The notes under the pieces are model-generated. The model was not told where the DNA came from, searched no databases, and was given only the letters and a program-made list of their open reading frames with translations. A stretch of DNA of 64,000 nt from VRUE01 sp033856195 (GTDB lineage: Bacteria > Actinomycetota > Thermoleophilia > Solirubrobacterales > 70-9), in assembly GCA_033856195.1 (NCBI GenBank), contig JAWVFL010000024.1, positions 3,949-67,948 on the forward strand. The letters are read 5' to 3'. Of the stretch, positions 14,787-23,165 are shown in pieces. Both the position numbers and the translations under genes were made by a program. How positions within the stretch are numbered: position 1 is the first letter of the stretch; each line of letters opens with the position of its first letter.

Positions 14787-15012
14787 CGGCGCTCACCTCC
14801 TCGCGGTCCGAGGTAGAGGCGACCTCGCCGTTGGCGCGATGCTCGGCGAAGCTGGCGAGCTCGCGCAGCTCCCTCTCCATCCGCTGCAGTTTGCTCGCCA
14901 TGATCGCGACGTAGACGACGATCAGGACGAGGAAGACGACGTAGGCGCCGGCGACGTACTTGCCGGCTTCATCGAGCGGCAGCGCCGGAGCGGCGGCGAG
15001 CAGGGCGAGCAC
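14779..15012 (-). CDS. CcmD-like small membrane protein
   Basis: 77 residues with one transmembrane helix (about residues 19-40, YVAGAYVVFLVLIVVYVAIMASKL) and a charged C-terminal tail (LQRMERELRELASFAEHR). The YVxxAYxxxxxxxxxY pattern and the place directly after ccmC match CcmD, the small subunit that releases haem-loaded CcmE from the CcmABC complex. Short divergent proteins like this are assigned largely on context. It directly abuts ccmC and overlaps hemA by 8 bp. Confidence 0.75.
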   Translation of the reverse strand: MLALLAAAPALPLDEAGKYVAGAYVVFLVLIVVYVAIMASKLQRMERELRELASFAEHRANGEVASTSDREEVSADV

Positions 15013-15738
15013 CTAGCTCACCTCCGGTGCGATCCGGGAGCCGCTGGCTCCCGGCGCCGGCGCATCGAGGGCGCGCCGCAGGCGCTTCAACTGCCCCGAG
15101 GTGCTCTTCGCGGTCAGCTCGAGCTTGACCAGCGTCACCCAGAGCAGCGCGATCGCCAGCAGGCAGACGAGGAAGGTCAACATCATCGATCCCGGCAGGC
15201 CGCCGTTGGCGGTGCCGAAGGTGCGTGGATGGACCAGGCTCTGGGCCATCCGCACCGCCATGAAGTTGAGCGGCACGAAGGCGCCGGCGGTGACGGCGAA
15301 GACCGAGGCGTAGCGCGCCTGGCGCTCGGGGTCCTCGATCGCGTAGCGGAAGGGGTAGTAGGTCGCGTACATCAGGAAGACGATCAGGAAGCTGACCAGG
15401 GTCGGCTCGTCCCAGACCCACCAGTGCCCCCAGGAGGCCTTGGCCCAGATCGAGCCGGTGATCAAGACGGCGACGCCGAAGATCACCGACATGTGGATCG
15501 AGACGTAGGAGTAGGCGTCCCAGCGCCGGTTGCCGCTGCGCAGGTGGAAGATCGCGAAGACGCCGCCGACGACGAAGCCGACGAGCGCCGTGATCGCCAG
15601 CGGCACGTGCAGGTAGAAGATCTTCTGGATGAAGCCCTGGTCGGCGTCGAGTGGCGCGTAGAAGAAGACCAGCGAGAGAGCAGCGGCGATCGCCACGACG
15701 GTCGCGATCGAGAGTGGTCTCAGTCCTTTGCCGTACAT
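15013..15738 (-). CDS. ccmC: Haem exporter subunit CcmC
   Basis: 241 residues with six predicted membrane helices. The haem-handling Trp-rich motif WGHWWVWDEP is at 103-112, flanked by conserved histidines (H44 in FYLHVP and H82 in SIHMSV). CcmC receives haem for transfer to CcmE during cytochrome c maturation (system I). The N-terminus (GFIQKIFYLHVPLA) is typical. It lies between ccmB and the ccmD-like gene. No ccmE or ccmF is present in this window. Confidence 0.95.
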   Translation of the reverse strand: MYGKGLRPLSIATVVAIAAALSLVFFYAPLDADQGFIQKIFYLHVPLAITALVGFVVGGVFAIFHLRSGNRRWDAYSYVSIHMSVIFGVAVLITGSIWAKASWGHWWVWDEPTLVSFLIVFLMYATYYPFRYAIEDPERQARYASVFAVTAGAFVPLNFMAVRMAQSLVHPRTFGTANGGLPGSMMLTFLVCLLAIALLWVTLVKLELTAKSTSGQLKRLRRALDAPAPGASGSRIAPEVS

Positions 15739-15768
15739 GCGTTTTGGCGGTGGGAAGCGGCCTGGCCG

Positions 15769-16449
15769 CTAGTCCTCCAGCAGGAAGTCGAAGACGGCGT
15801 AGCCGACCAGGAAGAAGATCAGATCGTATAGGGAGAGGACCGCCAGCCAGGTGCCGAAGCGGTGGTAACCGGGTCCGCCCGCGGCGAGCAGCGGCTCGCT
15901 GGCGCCTGTCGCGGCGATCATCAGCGGCACGACGAGGGGCAGCAGGACGAGCGGGCCGAGCAGGTCGCGGGCGCGCGAGTGGACCGCCATCGAGGAGATC
16001 AGCGTGCCGGTGGCCGCGATGCCGAGGTCGGCAAGCAGCAGCACGGCGAGAAGCGGGCCGAGCGCCGCCGCCGAGCCGAGGAAGAAGAGGGCGAAGATCG
16101 GCACGACGACCAGCTCGAGCACCAGCAGGTAGGCGAAGAGCGCCGTCGCCTTGGCGGCGAAGAGGGCGCTGCGGTCGATCGGGGCGAGACGGATCGCGTC
16201 GAAGCCGCCCTCCTCGCGCTCGGCGACGAAGAGCCGGTTGACGCCGAGCAGGGCGGCGAAGAGCAGCGTCGCCCAGAGCACCCCTGCGGCGAGGCTGCCC
16301 GAGAGCGCGGTGCGGTCGAGGCCGAAGCGGAAGATGACGAAGGTGGTGGTGGCGAAGAGCGCCATCGCCGGCAGCGACTGCAGGGTGCGCAGCTCCGCTC
16401 GCAGGTCCTTGGCGAGGATCGTGGCAAAGGCCGTGCGCGACCGTGTCAC
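15769..16449 (-). CDS. ccmB: Haem exporter subunit CcmB
   Basis: 226 residues, six predicted membrane helices, with CcmB-type features: an N-terminal KDLRAELRT segment, FAALLGVNRLFVAEREEGGFDAIRLAPID, and LPLVVPLMIAA. CcmB is the membrane subunit that pairs with the CcmA ATPase. It lies 52 bp after ccmA and 30 bp before ccmC. Confidence 0.95.
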   Translation of the reverse strand: MTRSRTAFATILAKDLRAELRTLQSLPAMALFATTTFVIFRFGLDRTALSGSLAAGVLWATLLFAALLGVNRLFVAEREEGGFDAIRLAPIDRSALFAAKATALFAYLLVLELVVVPIFALFFLGSAAALGPLLAVLLLADLGIAATGTLISSMAVHSRARDLLGPLVLLPLVVPLMIAATGASEPLLAAGGPGYHRFGTWLAVLSLYDLIFFLVGYAVFDFLLED

Positions 16450-16501
16450 AGCTTCCCCTGTTCCTTGGCGGGGAATATTGAGGCAAAGGCACAGCGGAAG
16501 C

Positions 16502-17170
16502 TCATTTGGCCGCCACCTTGCCGCCCGCCTCGAGGCGCAGCACCTGGTCGGCCTCCACTTCGAAGCGCTCTGGATCGTGGCTGACGACGACGCGGGTACG
16601 GCCTTCGCCAGGGCCGATCAGCGCCCGCACCAGGTCGCGGCCCTCGGCGTCGAGGTTGGAGTCGGGCTCGTCGAGCAGCAGCAGCTCTGGCCTGTGCAGG
16701 ACGCAGCGGGCGATCGCCAGGCGCTGGCGCATCCCGGCCGAGAGCTCAGCGACTCGCCCCTCGGCGCGGCGCTCCATGCCGACCGCGGCGAGCAGCGCGT
16801 CGATCCGCGCCTCGGCGTCCGCACCGCGCACCCCGTGCAGGCGAGCGTGAAAGCGCAGGTTCTCCCGCCCGCTGAGGTCGCGGTAGAGCAGCGGCTCGTG
16901 GCCGAGGAAGCCGATCCGGCCGCGCAGCTTCCAGGCTTCGGCCGGCAGCGAGCAGCCCAGCGCACGCACCTCGCCGCCGCTCGGCCGCAGCAGGGTGGCG
17001 AGGATGCGCAGCAGCGTCGTCTTGCCGGCCCCGTTGGGGCCGAGCACGAGCAGCGTCTCACCCCGCGCCAGCTCGAGGCCGATCCCGTCGAGCGCCGTCC
17101 GTTCGCCGTAGTCGCGGCGCAGCCCGGCGAGGCTCAGCGCCGGTTGGTCTGTCGCCTGGCCGGGCTCCAC
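16502..17170 (-). CDS. ccmA: Haem exporter ATP-binding subunit CcmA
   Basis: 222 residues, a single ABC ATPase domain. Walker A GPNGAGKTT (44-52), signature ELSAGMRQRLAIAR, Walker B ELLLLDEPDSNLD, and H-loop VVVSHDPERF. It is the first gene of the minus-strand run ccmA-ccmB-ccmC-ccmD-hemA-hemC-cobA/hemD-birA, so the promoter for at least the ccm part should lie in the 54 bp shared with the divergent secreted-protein gene. ATP hydrolysis by CcmAB drives release of holo-CcmE. Confidence 0.95.
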   Translation of the reverse strand: MEPGQATDQPALSLAGLRRDYGERTALDGIGLELARGETLLVLGPNGAGKTTLLRILATLLRPSGGEVRALGCSLPAEAWKLRGRIGFLGHEPLLYRDLSGRENLRFHARLHGVRGADAEARIDALLAAVGMERRAEGRVAELSAGMRQRLAIARCVLHRPELLLLDEPDSNLDAEGRDLVRALIGPGEGRTRVVVSHDPERFEVEADQVLRLEAGGKVAAK

Positions 17171-17224
17171 TGCGGGGATTGTGAACGTCTAGGCTGCCGC
17201 GGCACATCTCCCAAGGAGGAACGA

Positions 17225-17626
17225 ATGAGCAGGACCAGCAAGGCAGGGGTGGCGCTGGCGCTGGTGGCCAGCGTTGTGGCGCTCGTGGCGATTCCGGCCG
17301 GCGCGGCCAAGCCAGGCCAGACGGTCGACGTGCCGAGCACGCTGAAGATCAGCGCCTACGGCTACAAAGGCAAAGTCACGTCCGGCAACTCCAACTGCGT
17401 CGCCGAAAGAACAGTGGTCCTGAAGCAGAAGGGCTACGGCGTGCTCGGCCGGACCACGTCCACCGACACCGGCAAGTGGGAAGTCAGCCCCGAAGACCTG
17501 CACTTCAAGGGCCCGCTCCCCTACAAGATCTACGCTGAAGCGAAGCCGCTGACGCAGGCCACCGCAGGCCCGATCTACAAGTGCGAGGCCGCCACCTCGA
17601 AGACGATCGAAATAGCCGGCGGCTGA
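17225..17626 (+). CDS. Secreted protein of unknown function
   Basis: 133 residues starting at ATG 17225, preceded by a strong AAGGAGGA (17213-17220). A typical Sec signal peptide ends near AGA|AKPG (SRTSKAGVALALVASVVALVAIPAGAAK). The mature part of about 105 residues resembles a small beta-rich, Ig/transthyretin-like fold (TLKISAYGYKGKVTSGNSNC, GKWEVSPEDLHFKGPLPYKIYAEAKP) with two cysteines that may form a disulfide. No enzymatic motif. It is divergent from ccmA. Confidence 0.85.
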   Translation: MSRTSKAGVALALVASVVALVAIPAGAAKPGQTVDVPSTLKISAYGYKGKVTSGNSNCVAERTVVLKQKGYGVLGRTTSTDTGKWEVSPEDLHFKGPLPYKIYAEAKPLTQATAGPIYKCEAATSKTIEIAGG

Positions 17627-17635
17627 ACCCGGTAC

Positions 17636-17686
17636 GGAGGTTGATCGCTCGCGGTACGCTTTGGAATCCGTGAGCGATCAACCTCC
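17636..17686. repeat. 15 bp perfect palindrome covering the methyltransferase start
   Basis: GGAGGTTGATCGCTC (17636-17650) pairs perfectly with 17672-17686; the loop is 21 bases. The GTG start of the methyltransferase (17670-17672) is at the loop/arm border and the first codons form the right arm. In RNA this hairpin would enclose the initiation region. Confidence 0.85.
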
Positions 17687-18404
17687 AATCCTCAACGAGG
17701 TCGACACATACGGGCCCGCCTACATGCGGGTTGCCGAGCGGCTCGGCCGCTACGAGGGCAACGAGGAGGAGGCGCCGCTGACGATCGAGCTGCTCGGCCT
17801 CTCCGAGGGCGATCGGGTGCTCGACGCGGGCTGCGGGCTGGGTCGGTTCGTCGCCGCTCTCGCCAAGCACGGGATCGACGCGGTCGGAGTCGACATCTCC
17901 GAGATCGCGATCGCCGAGGCCAAGCGCGTCTACCCAGGGCCGACCTACTACGTCGCCGATCTGATGCAGCCGCTGCCGCCGGAGCTGCGCGGCTTCGACG
18001 GCCTGGTCAGCCTCTCTTCCAGCTTCGGCTTCGGCGCCACCGTGGCCGAGGACGAAGCCATGTTGGGCGCCTACCACGACGCGCTGCGCTCGGGGGGCAA
18101 GATGGCGATGGAGCTCTCCGACCTCGAGCGCTCGCGCTTCCGGCTCAAAACTGACGAGGGCGTGGTCGAGCGGGAGACGAACGGGGTGCAGGAAACGCTC
18201 GACGTCGACTTCTCGACCGGGATGCTGCATGTCCATTATGTCTTCGGCGACGACGTGGTCGATTCGCGCATCCGCATGTACGAGGCGGACGACCTCGAAA
18301 GGATGGCGGTCGAAGCGGGCTTCCACGACGTCGAGCGCTACGGCAACTTCGCCGGCGGCCCGAAGCGCCCTGAGGACCGGCTAGTCCTCGTCGCAACGGC
18401 ATGA
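17670..18404 (+). CDS. Class I SAM-dependent methyltransferase
   Basis: 244 residues from GTG 17670 (TTG 17661 is three codons upstream and also possible). SAM-binding motif I is VLDAGCGLGRFVAAL, followed by acidic motif II (VGVDIS) and GLVSLSSSFGFG at the motif-IV position. The C-terminal half (DDLERMAVEAGFHDVERYGNF) is like small-molecule methyltransferases of the Methyltransf_11/25 type. Substrate unknown. The start is embedded in a palindrome, suggesting translational control by RNA structure. Confidence 0.85.
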   Translation: MSDQPPILNEVDTYGPAYMRVAERLGRYEGNEEEAPLTIELLGLSEGDRVLDAGCGLGRFVAALAKHGIDAVGVDISEIAIAEAKRVYPGPTYYVADLMQPLPPELRGFDGLVSLSSSFGFGATVAEDEAMLGAYHDALRSGGKMAMELSDLERSRFRLKTDEGVVERETNGVQETLDVDFSTGMLHVHYVFGDDVVDSRIRMYEADDLERMAVEAGFHDVERYGNFAGGPKRPEDRLVLVATA

Positions 18405-18406
18405 GG

Positions 18407-18507
18407 GCAACGCTTTCACCCCCTGGCAGAGGGACAAAACGTTGCACCAGAAGGTGGCCTCGATGACTGCAACGTCTTCTCCCCCTAGCGGGGGGACAAA
18501 GCGTTAC
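18407..18507. repeat. Two tandem 39 bp hairpin repeats, period 62 bp
   Basis: Copy 1 (18407-18445) and copy 2 (18469-18507) each start with GCAACG and end with CGTTGC or CGTTAC, with an inner C-rich/G-rich stem (CCCCCT...) and the shared string GGGACAAA. Copy 1 is intergenic; copy 2 falls in the first codons of the ATP-grasp gene. Identical unit length points to duplication of one element. Confidence 0.8.
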
Positions 18508-19758
18508 ACCGGGGCTGCGGTGGTGGTCGACGCCTACTCGACCGGGGCGCGGCTGGCGCCTCGCTTCGCTGCCGCTGGCCTGCCCGTCGTCCACGTGCAG
18601 AGCAGCCCGCGGCTACCCGAGTTCTACTCGCGTGCCTTCCGGGCCGGCGACTTCGTCGAGAACGTCGTCCACGAGGGGGACCTGGAGGCGACGGCGGCAC
18701 GGCTCGCCGCGCATGACCCCGCCTTCGTCGTCGTCGGCGCCGAGCCGGGGGTGCCCCTGGCCGACGCGCTCAGCGAGCGGCTCGGCTTGCCCTCCAACGG
18801 CAGCGCCCAGAGCGTCGCGCGGCGCGACAAGAACGCAATGTCCGAGGCGCTGCGGGCGGCAGGCTTGCGTACCGCGGAAGCCCTGAAGACAGCCGACGCG
18901 AGCGAGGCCGTCGCCTGGTCGCAAGAGCGCGGCGGCGCCCCGGTTGTGGTCAAACCGCTCGACAGTGCCGGTACCGACGGGGTCAGCATCTGCCACGACG
19001 GCGCCGCGATCGACGCCGCCTTCGCGGCGATCCTGGGACGGCCCAACGCCCTGCACGGCGCCAACGAGGAGCTGCTGGTCCAGGAGCTGCTGGAGGGCAC
19101 CCAGCTCTTCGTCAACTCGGTCAGCTGGGACGGCGTCCACCACGTCTCCGAGGTCTGGCGCGACAACAAGCTGCGCGCCGGCGCCAACTTCATCTACGAC
19201 TACGAGGAGCTGCTGCCGCGTCACGGCGAGCAGCAGGACCAGGTCGTCCCCTACGTCGAATCGGTGCTCGACGCGCTCGGCATTCGTTTCGGCCCCGCTC
19301 ACACCGAGGTGATGCTGACCGAGACCGGCCCGGTGCTGGTCGAGTCGGGGGCGCGCATGCACGGCTCCGTCCCCGACGAGATCGTCGATCGCTGCACGCC
19401 CAGCCACCAGACGCTTACCGCCGAGGCCTACCTCGAACCGCGCTCGGTGGCGCGCCGGGCGGCGCGACCCTACGAGCTGATGGCGGGCGCCTACTGCGTG
19501 ATGCTGATCTCCCAGCACGAAGGGCGGATCGTCGCCGACGCCGGCATGCGGGAGATCGAGGCGCTGCCCTCCTTCGCCGGCACGATCTCGATGCTCGGGC
19601 CGGGCGACCGGCTCAAACGGACCGTCGACCTCTTCTCATGCCCGGGGATCATCTACCTGGTCGACCCCGACCGAGATCGGCTCAAAGCCGACTATGACCG
19701 CATCCGCGAGCTCGACGCCACCGGCGTCTTCGAGCTCGAGGAGCTGGTCGCCTCTTAA
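18463..19758 (+). CDS. ATP-grasp ligase
   Basis: 431 residues from ATG 18463. After a short odd N-terminus (TATSSPPSGGTKRYTG, encoded by a hairpin repeat) comes a pre-ATP-grasp domain (AAVVVDAYSTGARLAPRF, VVGAEPGVPLADALSERLGLP) and an ATP-grasp domain: RRDKNAMSEALRAAG, VVVKPLDSAGTDGVSICHD, EELLVQELLEGTQLFVNSVS, and metal site HTEVMLTETGPVLVESGARMHG. Such enzymes join a carboxylate to an amine via acyl phosphate, often in dipeptide or natural-product synthesis. GTG 18520 is a later start that would remove the repeat-encoded part. Substrates unknown. Confidence 0.85.
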   Translation: MTATSSPPSGGTKRYTGAAVVVDAYSTGARLAPRFAAAGLPVVHVQSSPRLPEFYSRAFRAGDFVENVVHEGDLEATAARLAAHDPAFVVVGAEPGVPLADALSERLGLPSNGSAQSVARRDKNAMSEALRAAGLRTAEALKTADASEAVAWSQERGGAPVVVKPLDSAGTDGVSICHDGAAIDAAFAAILGRPNALHGANEELLVQELLEGTQLFVNSVSWDGVHHVSEVWRDNKLRAGANFIYDYEELLPRHGEQQDQVVPYVESVLDALGIRFGPAHTEVMLTETGPVLVESGARMHGSVPDEIVDRCTPSHQTLTAEAYLEPRSVARRAARPYELMAGAYCVMLISQHEGRIVADAGMREIEALPSFAGTISMLGPGDRLKRTVDLFSCPGIIYLVDPDRDRLKADYDRIRELDATGVFELEELVAS

Positions 19759-19777
19759 AGCTGGCAGGGGACCCGGG

Positions 19778-21376
19778 TCAGCCACCGCGCTTGCGCAGGG
19801 TGCGGCGGCCTACCTTGAGAAGGGGGCCGGCGCCCTCGCGCAGCGCCTGGGTCCGCACGGCGCCCTTGCCGTAGAGCAGCTTGGCCGAGGCGCGCACCGC
19901 TTCGCCAAGGGTCTGGTCGTAGGGGTGCCACCAGAAGTCGCGGGTGATCCCCGGCTCCCAGGAGTTCATCTTGACGTTGACGCACTCGTAGAAGCCGAAT
20001 TTGGAGTGCGAGCGGCCGACGCCCGAGTCCTTGACGCCGCCCCAGGCGCACTGGCAGGCGCCGTGGCTGAAGGAGTGGTCGTTGACCCAGACCATGCCCG
20101 ACTCGATCCGCCGCGCGATCCGCTCGCCCTTCTGGCGGTCCTTGGTCCAGACCGAGGCGCCGAGCCCGAACTCGGAGTCGTTGGCGAGGTCGATCGCCTC
20201 CTGCTCGGACTTGACGACGACGATCGGCAGCACCGGGCCGAAGATCTCCTCGCGCATGATCCGCATCTCATGCGTGACGCCGGTGAGGACGGTCGGGGCG
20301 ACGAACTTGCCTGGCAGGCCGGCGACGTCGACGGGGCCGCCGCAGAGCTTGGTGGCGCCGGAAGCGACCGCGTCATCGATCAGGTCGACGACGATCTCGT
20401 ACTGGCCGTCGGAGGTCATCGGGCCGATCTCGGTGTCCCATTGCAGCGGGTCGCCGAGGCGCAGCCTCTCGGCCTCGCCGGCGACGCCGGCGACGAAGCG
20501 GTCGGCGACCTCCTCGACCACGTAGACGCGCTCGATCCCCGAGCAGGTCTGGCCGGCGTTGGCAAAGCCGCCCCAGACGGCCCCGGAGATCGCGTTGGGC
20601 AGGTCGGCGTCGGCGCAGACGATCATCGGATCCTTGCCGCCCAGCTCGAGCACCGAGCCCTTGAGGCGCTCAGCGCAGACGGCGCCGACCTTGCGGCCGA
20701 CCTCGACCGAGCCGGTGAAGAAGATCTTGCCGGCGCTGGAGCGGGCCAGCGCGTCGCCGACCGCGCCACCGCCGTGGACGACGCGGACGAGGCCCTCGGG
20801 CAGGCCGCCCTTCTCGAAGACGCGGCGGATCGCCTCGCCCAGCAGTGGCGTCAGGCTGGCCGGCTTGAGGACGACGCCGTTGCCCGCCATCAGCGCGATC
20901 GCGACCTCGCCGAAGGGGATCGACCAGGGGTAGTTCCAGGGGGCGATCACGCCGACGACGCCGATCGGCTCGTAGGTGAAGCGGCTTTTCTTGGTCATCA
21001 AGAAGGACTGGGTCATCCGCACCTTCTCGTCGGCGAGGATCTTGGGGCCGGCCTTCGCGCACCAGTGCAGGGCGTCAACGGTCGGGAGGAGCTCCATCGT
21101 GTAGGCCTCGGCTCGGGGCTTGCCCTGCTCCTGGACGAGGAGTTCGGCGATCTCGTCGATCTCGTCAAGGAGGGCGTCGGCGGCGCGCTTCATGTAGCGG
21201 GCGCGGTCCTGTAGGGAGAGCTCGGCCCAGGCGGGCTGGATGCGGGCTACGTCGTCTACTACTCCCTGGACCTGTGCAGGGGTGATCGTGGCGACGGAGC
21301 CGACCAGCTCACCGGTGGCTGGGTTGAAGCTCTCGAGGGTGGACTGGGCTGGGGGGCTCTGCGTGGCGGTCTCCAT
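19778..21376 (-). CDS. NAD(P)-dependent aldehyde dehydrogenase
   Basis: 532 residues. Catalytic features: FTGSVEVGRKVGAVCAERLKGSVLELGGKDPMIV (general-base Glu in ELGGKDP) and the cysteine in GGFANAGQTCSGIERVYV; NAD-site IAPWNYPWSIPFGEVAIALMAGNGVVLKPAS. The usual C-terminal block WVNDHSFSHGACQCAWGGVKDSGVGRSHSKFG is followed by about 65 extra residues that are basic toward the end. The family oxidises aldehydes to acids; the best fit is the succinate-semialdehyde/benzaldehyde type. Start ATG 21376; other in-frame starts exist downstream. Confidence 0.93.
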   Translation of the reverse strand: METATQSPPAQSTLESFNPATGELVGSVATITPAQVQGVVDDVARIQPAWAELSLQDRARYMKRAADALLDEIDEIAELLVQEQGKPRAEAYTMELLPTVDALHWCAKAGPKILADEKVRMTQSFLMTKKSRFTYEPIGVVGVIAPWNYPWSIPFGEVAIALMAGNGVVLKPASLTPLLGEAIRRVFEKGGLPEGLVRVVHGGGAVGDALARSSAGKIFFTGSVEVGRKVGAVCAERLKGSVLELGGKDPMIVCADADLPNAISGAVWGGFANAGQTCSGIERVYVVEEVADRFVAGVAGEAERLRLGDPLQWDTEIGPMTSDGQYEIVVDLIDDAVASGATKLCGGPVDVAGLPGKFVAPTVLTGVTHEMRIMREEIFGPVLPIVVVKSEQEAIDLANDSEFGLGASVWTKDRQKGERIARRIESGMVWVNDHSFSHGACQCAWGGVKDSGVGRSHSKFGFYECVNVKMNSWEPGITRDFWWHPYDQTLGEAVRASAKLLYGKGAVRTQALREGAGPLLKVGRRTLRKRGG

Positions 21377-21401
21377 GGCAGTCGATTGTAAGCCGGTGTG
21401 G

Positions 21402-21528
21402 GGGAGCCGGGGAAGGTTTCGCCGGTGCCTATGTTCGCTGCGCTCACCAATGAGGTGCCGCTTCGCGGCTGAGAATCACCCTGCGGGAGCCGCTTCGCGA
21501 GGCACCGTCGAAGCCTTCCCCGGCTCCC
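21402..21528. repeat. Core-conserved palindromic element, copy A
   Basis: Arms 21402-21430 and 21500-21528 are complementary over 29 bp with about two or three mismatches. The inner core (about 21456-21505, with CCGCTTCGCGGCTGAGAATC) is nearly identical to the core at about 53968-54016, while the arms of the two copies are unrelated. It lies in the 226 bp between the divergent aldehyde dehydrogenase and rarA genes. Confidence 0.9.
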
Positions 21529-21602
21529 CTCGACAGCTCCACTTTTCCTTGAGCTGTGAGACCGTGCAGCGACAGCTTGGCCCGTGGTCATACTCAGCGG
21601 CA

Positions 21603-22937
21603 GTGGCCGATCAGCTCTTTGACACCGGCAGTGGGGGCAGTTCCGGACCAGCGGATCCGCCCGCCGATGCGCCGCTCGCGGTGAGGATGCGGCCGCGGAG
21701 CTTGGATGAGCTGGTGGGCCAGGAGCATGTGCTCGCCCCAGGATCGGCGCTGCGTACAGCGATCGAGAGTGGGCATCCGCATAGCGCGATCTTGTACGGG
21801 CCGCCGGGGGCCGGGAAGACGACGCTCGCAAGGATCGCCGCTGCTGGGGCGGAGGGGGCCTTTGAGGAGGAGTCGGCGGTCAATGCGGGGCGGGCGGAGA
21901 TTCGGGCGGTTATCGAGCGGGCTCGGGAGCGCAGGCAGGGGAGCGGCCGGCCGACGGTGCTCTTTCTGGATGAGATCCATCGGTTCAACAAGGCGCAGCA
22001 GGATGCGTTGTTGCCGGCGGTGGAGGAAGGGCTGCTGACGCTGATCGGGGCTACTACTGAGAACCCCTACTTCGAGGTGAATTCGGCGCTGTTGTCCCGC
22101 TGCCAGATCTATGAGCTGCGGCCGCTCGAGGCGGAGCAGGTGGAAAAGCTGTTGCGGCGGGCTCTTGGTGATCCGGAGCGGGGGCTGGCGGAGCCGCCGC
22201 CGGTCGAAGATGCGGCGCTGGAGATGTTGGCGCACCGCAGTGGGGGCGATGCGCGGGTGGCGCTCTCGGCGCTGGAGCGGGCGGTTGAGCGGGCCCGGGG
22301 GGAGACCATCGACGTGGCCGCTATCGAGGATGCGCTGCAGCGCAAGGCACTTGAATACGACCGGCAGGGGGACCGCCACTATGACTTCGTCTCGGCCTGG
22401 ATCAAGGCGACCCGCGGATCCGACGTCGACGCCTCCCTCTACTACCTGGCGGTGATGTTGGAGGGCGGCGAGGACCCACGCTTCATCGCCCGCCGTATGG
22501 TCATCCTCGCCTCCGAGGACGTCGGCAACGCCGATCCGCAGGCGCTGCTCGTCGCCGACGCCGCGGCGCGCGCTGTCGACAGGGTGGGATTGCCCGAGTG
22601 CGCGCTCAACCTCGCTCAGGCCGCCGTCTACCTGGCACTGGCGCCGAAGTCCAATGCCTCCTACAAAGCCCTGGGAGCCGCCCGGGCCGAGGTGCGCGAG
22701 CACGGCGCCAAGACGCCGCCCGACTACCTGCGCGACGCTCACTACCCCGGCGCCAAGACGCTCGGCCGCGGCGAGGGCTACCGCTATGCGCACGACGAGC
22801 CGGGCGGCGTCAGCGATCAGCAGCTGATGCCGGAGGGCCTCGAGGATCGCCGCTTCTACACGCCGACCGATCGCGGCTTCGAGGCCGAGCTGGGCCGCCG
22901 CCTGCAGGCCTTGCAAGAGCGGTTCCGCAAGCTCTAG
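21603..22937 (+). CDS. rarA: Replication-associated recombination protein A (AAA+ ATPase)
   Basis: 444 residues from GTG 21603 (VADQLFDTGSGG...PLAVRMRPRSLDELVGQ). Walker A YGPPGAGKTTLA, Walker B LFLDEIHRFNKAQQDALLPAVEEG, sensor 1 IGATTENPYFEVN and arginine finger SALLSR are textbook RarA/MgsA/WRNIP1. The C-terminal tetramerisation region (DRHYDFVSAWIKATRGSD, MVILASEDVGNADP, YLRDAHYPGAK) is complete. The family acts at stalled replication forks. The frame extends upstream of 21603 but only through palindromic intergenic DNA. Confidence 0.96.
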   Translation: MADQLFDTGSGGSSGPADPPADAPLAVRMRPRSLDELVGQEHVLAPGSALRTAIESGHPHSAILYGPPGAGKTTLARIAAAGAEGAFEEESAVNAGRAEIRAVIERARERRQGSGRPTVLFLDEIHRFNKAQQDALLPAVEEGLLTLIGATTENPYFEVNSALLSRCQIYELRPLEAEQVEKLLRRALGDPERGLAEPPPVEDAALEMLAHRSGGDARVALSALERAVERARGETIDVAAIEDALQRKALEYDRQGDRHYDFVSAWIKATRGSDVDASLYYLAVMLEGGEDPRFIARRMVILASEDVGNADPQALLVADAAARAVDRVGLPECALNLAQAAVYLALAPKSNASYKALGAARAEVREHGAKTPPDYLRDAHYPGAKTLGRGEGYRYAHDEPGGVSDQQLMPEGLEDRRFYTPTDRGFEAELGRRLQALQERFRKL

Positions 22938-23012
22938 TCTCGGCGCAACTTTCGGTGCCGGTTGTGTTTTAGAGAGCGGCTTTCCAAGCTAGAGCCAGGG
23001 AGAGCCGACACA

Positions 23013-23047
23013 CCGGCCGGAGGCCTGGACTGGGGGCCTCCGGCCGG
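23013..23047. terminator. 13 bp perfect GC hairpin between convergent rarA and tauE
   Basis: CCGGCCGGAGGCC (23013-23025) pairs perfectly with 23035-23047 around a 9-base loop. It sits in the 228 bp between two convergent genes and is a plausible two-way terminator, although no T-run follows. The rest of the gap shows nothing recognisable. Confidence 0.6.
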
Positions 23048-23165
23048 GTATCAAAAGGGACACACAGGGGGGAACGGTGACCGCGCCTAGCTCGATGGGG
23101 CGCAGTCACCGCGTAAGGGGCCAGGCAGGGGGGGCGGCGATTGCGCCGTCGCTCCGCCCCGCGCT

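Noticed and set aside
16151..17224. Upstream extension of the secreted protein gene at 17225
   Set aside because: The frame runs antisense through ccmB and ccmA; a strong ribosome binding site and signal peptide mark the start at 17225.
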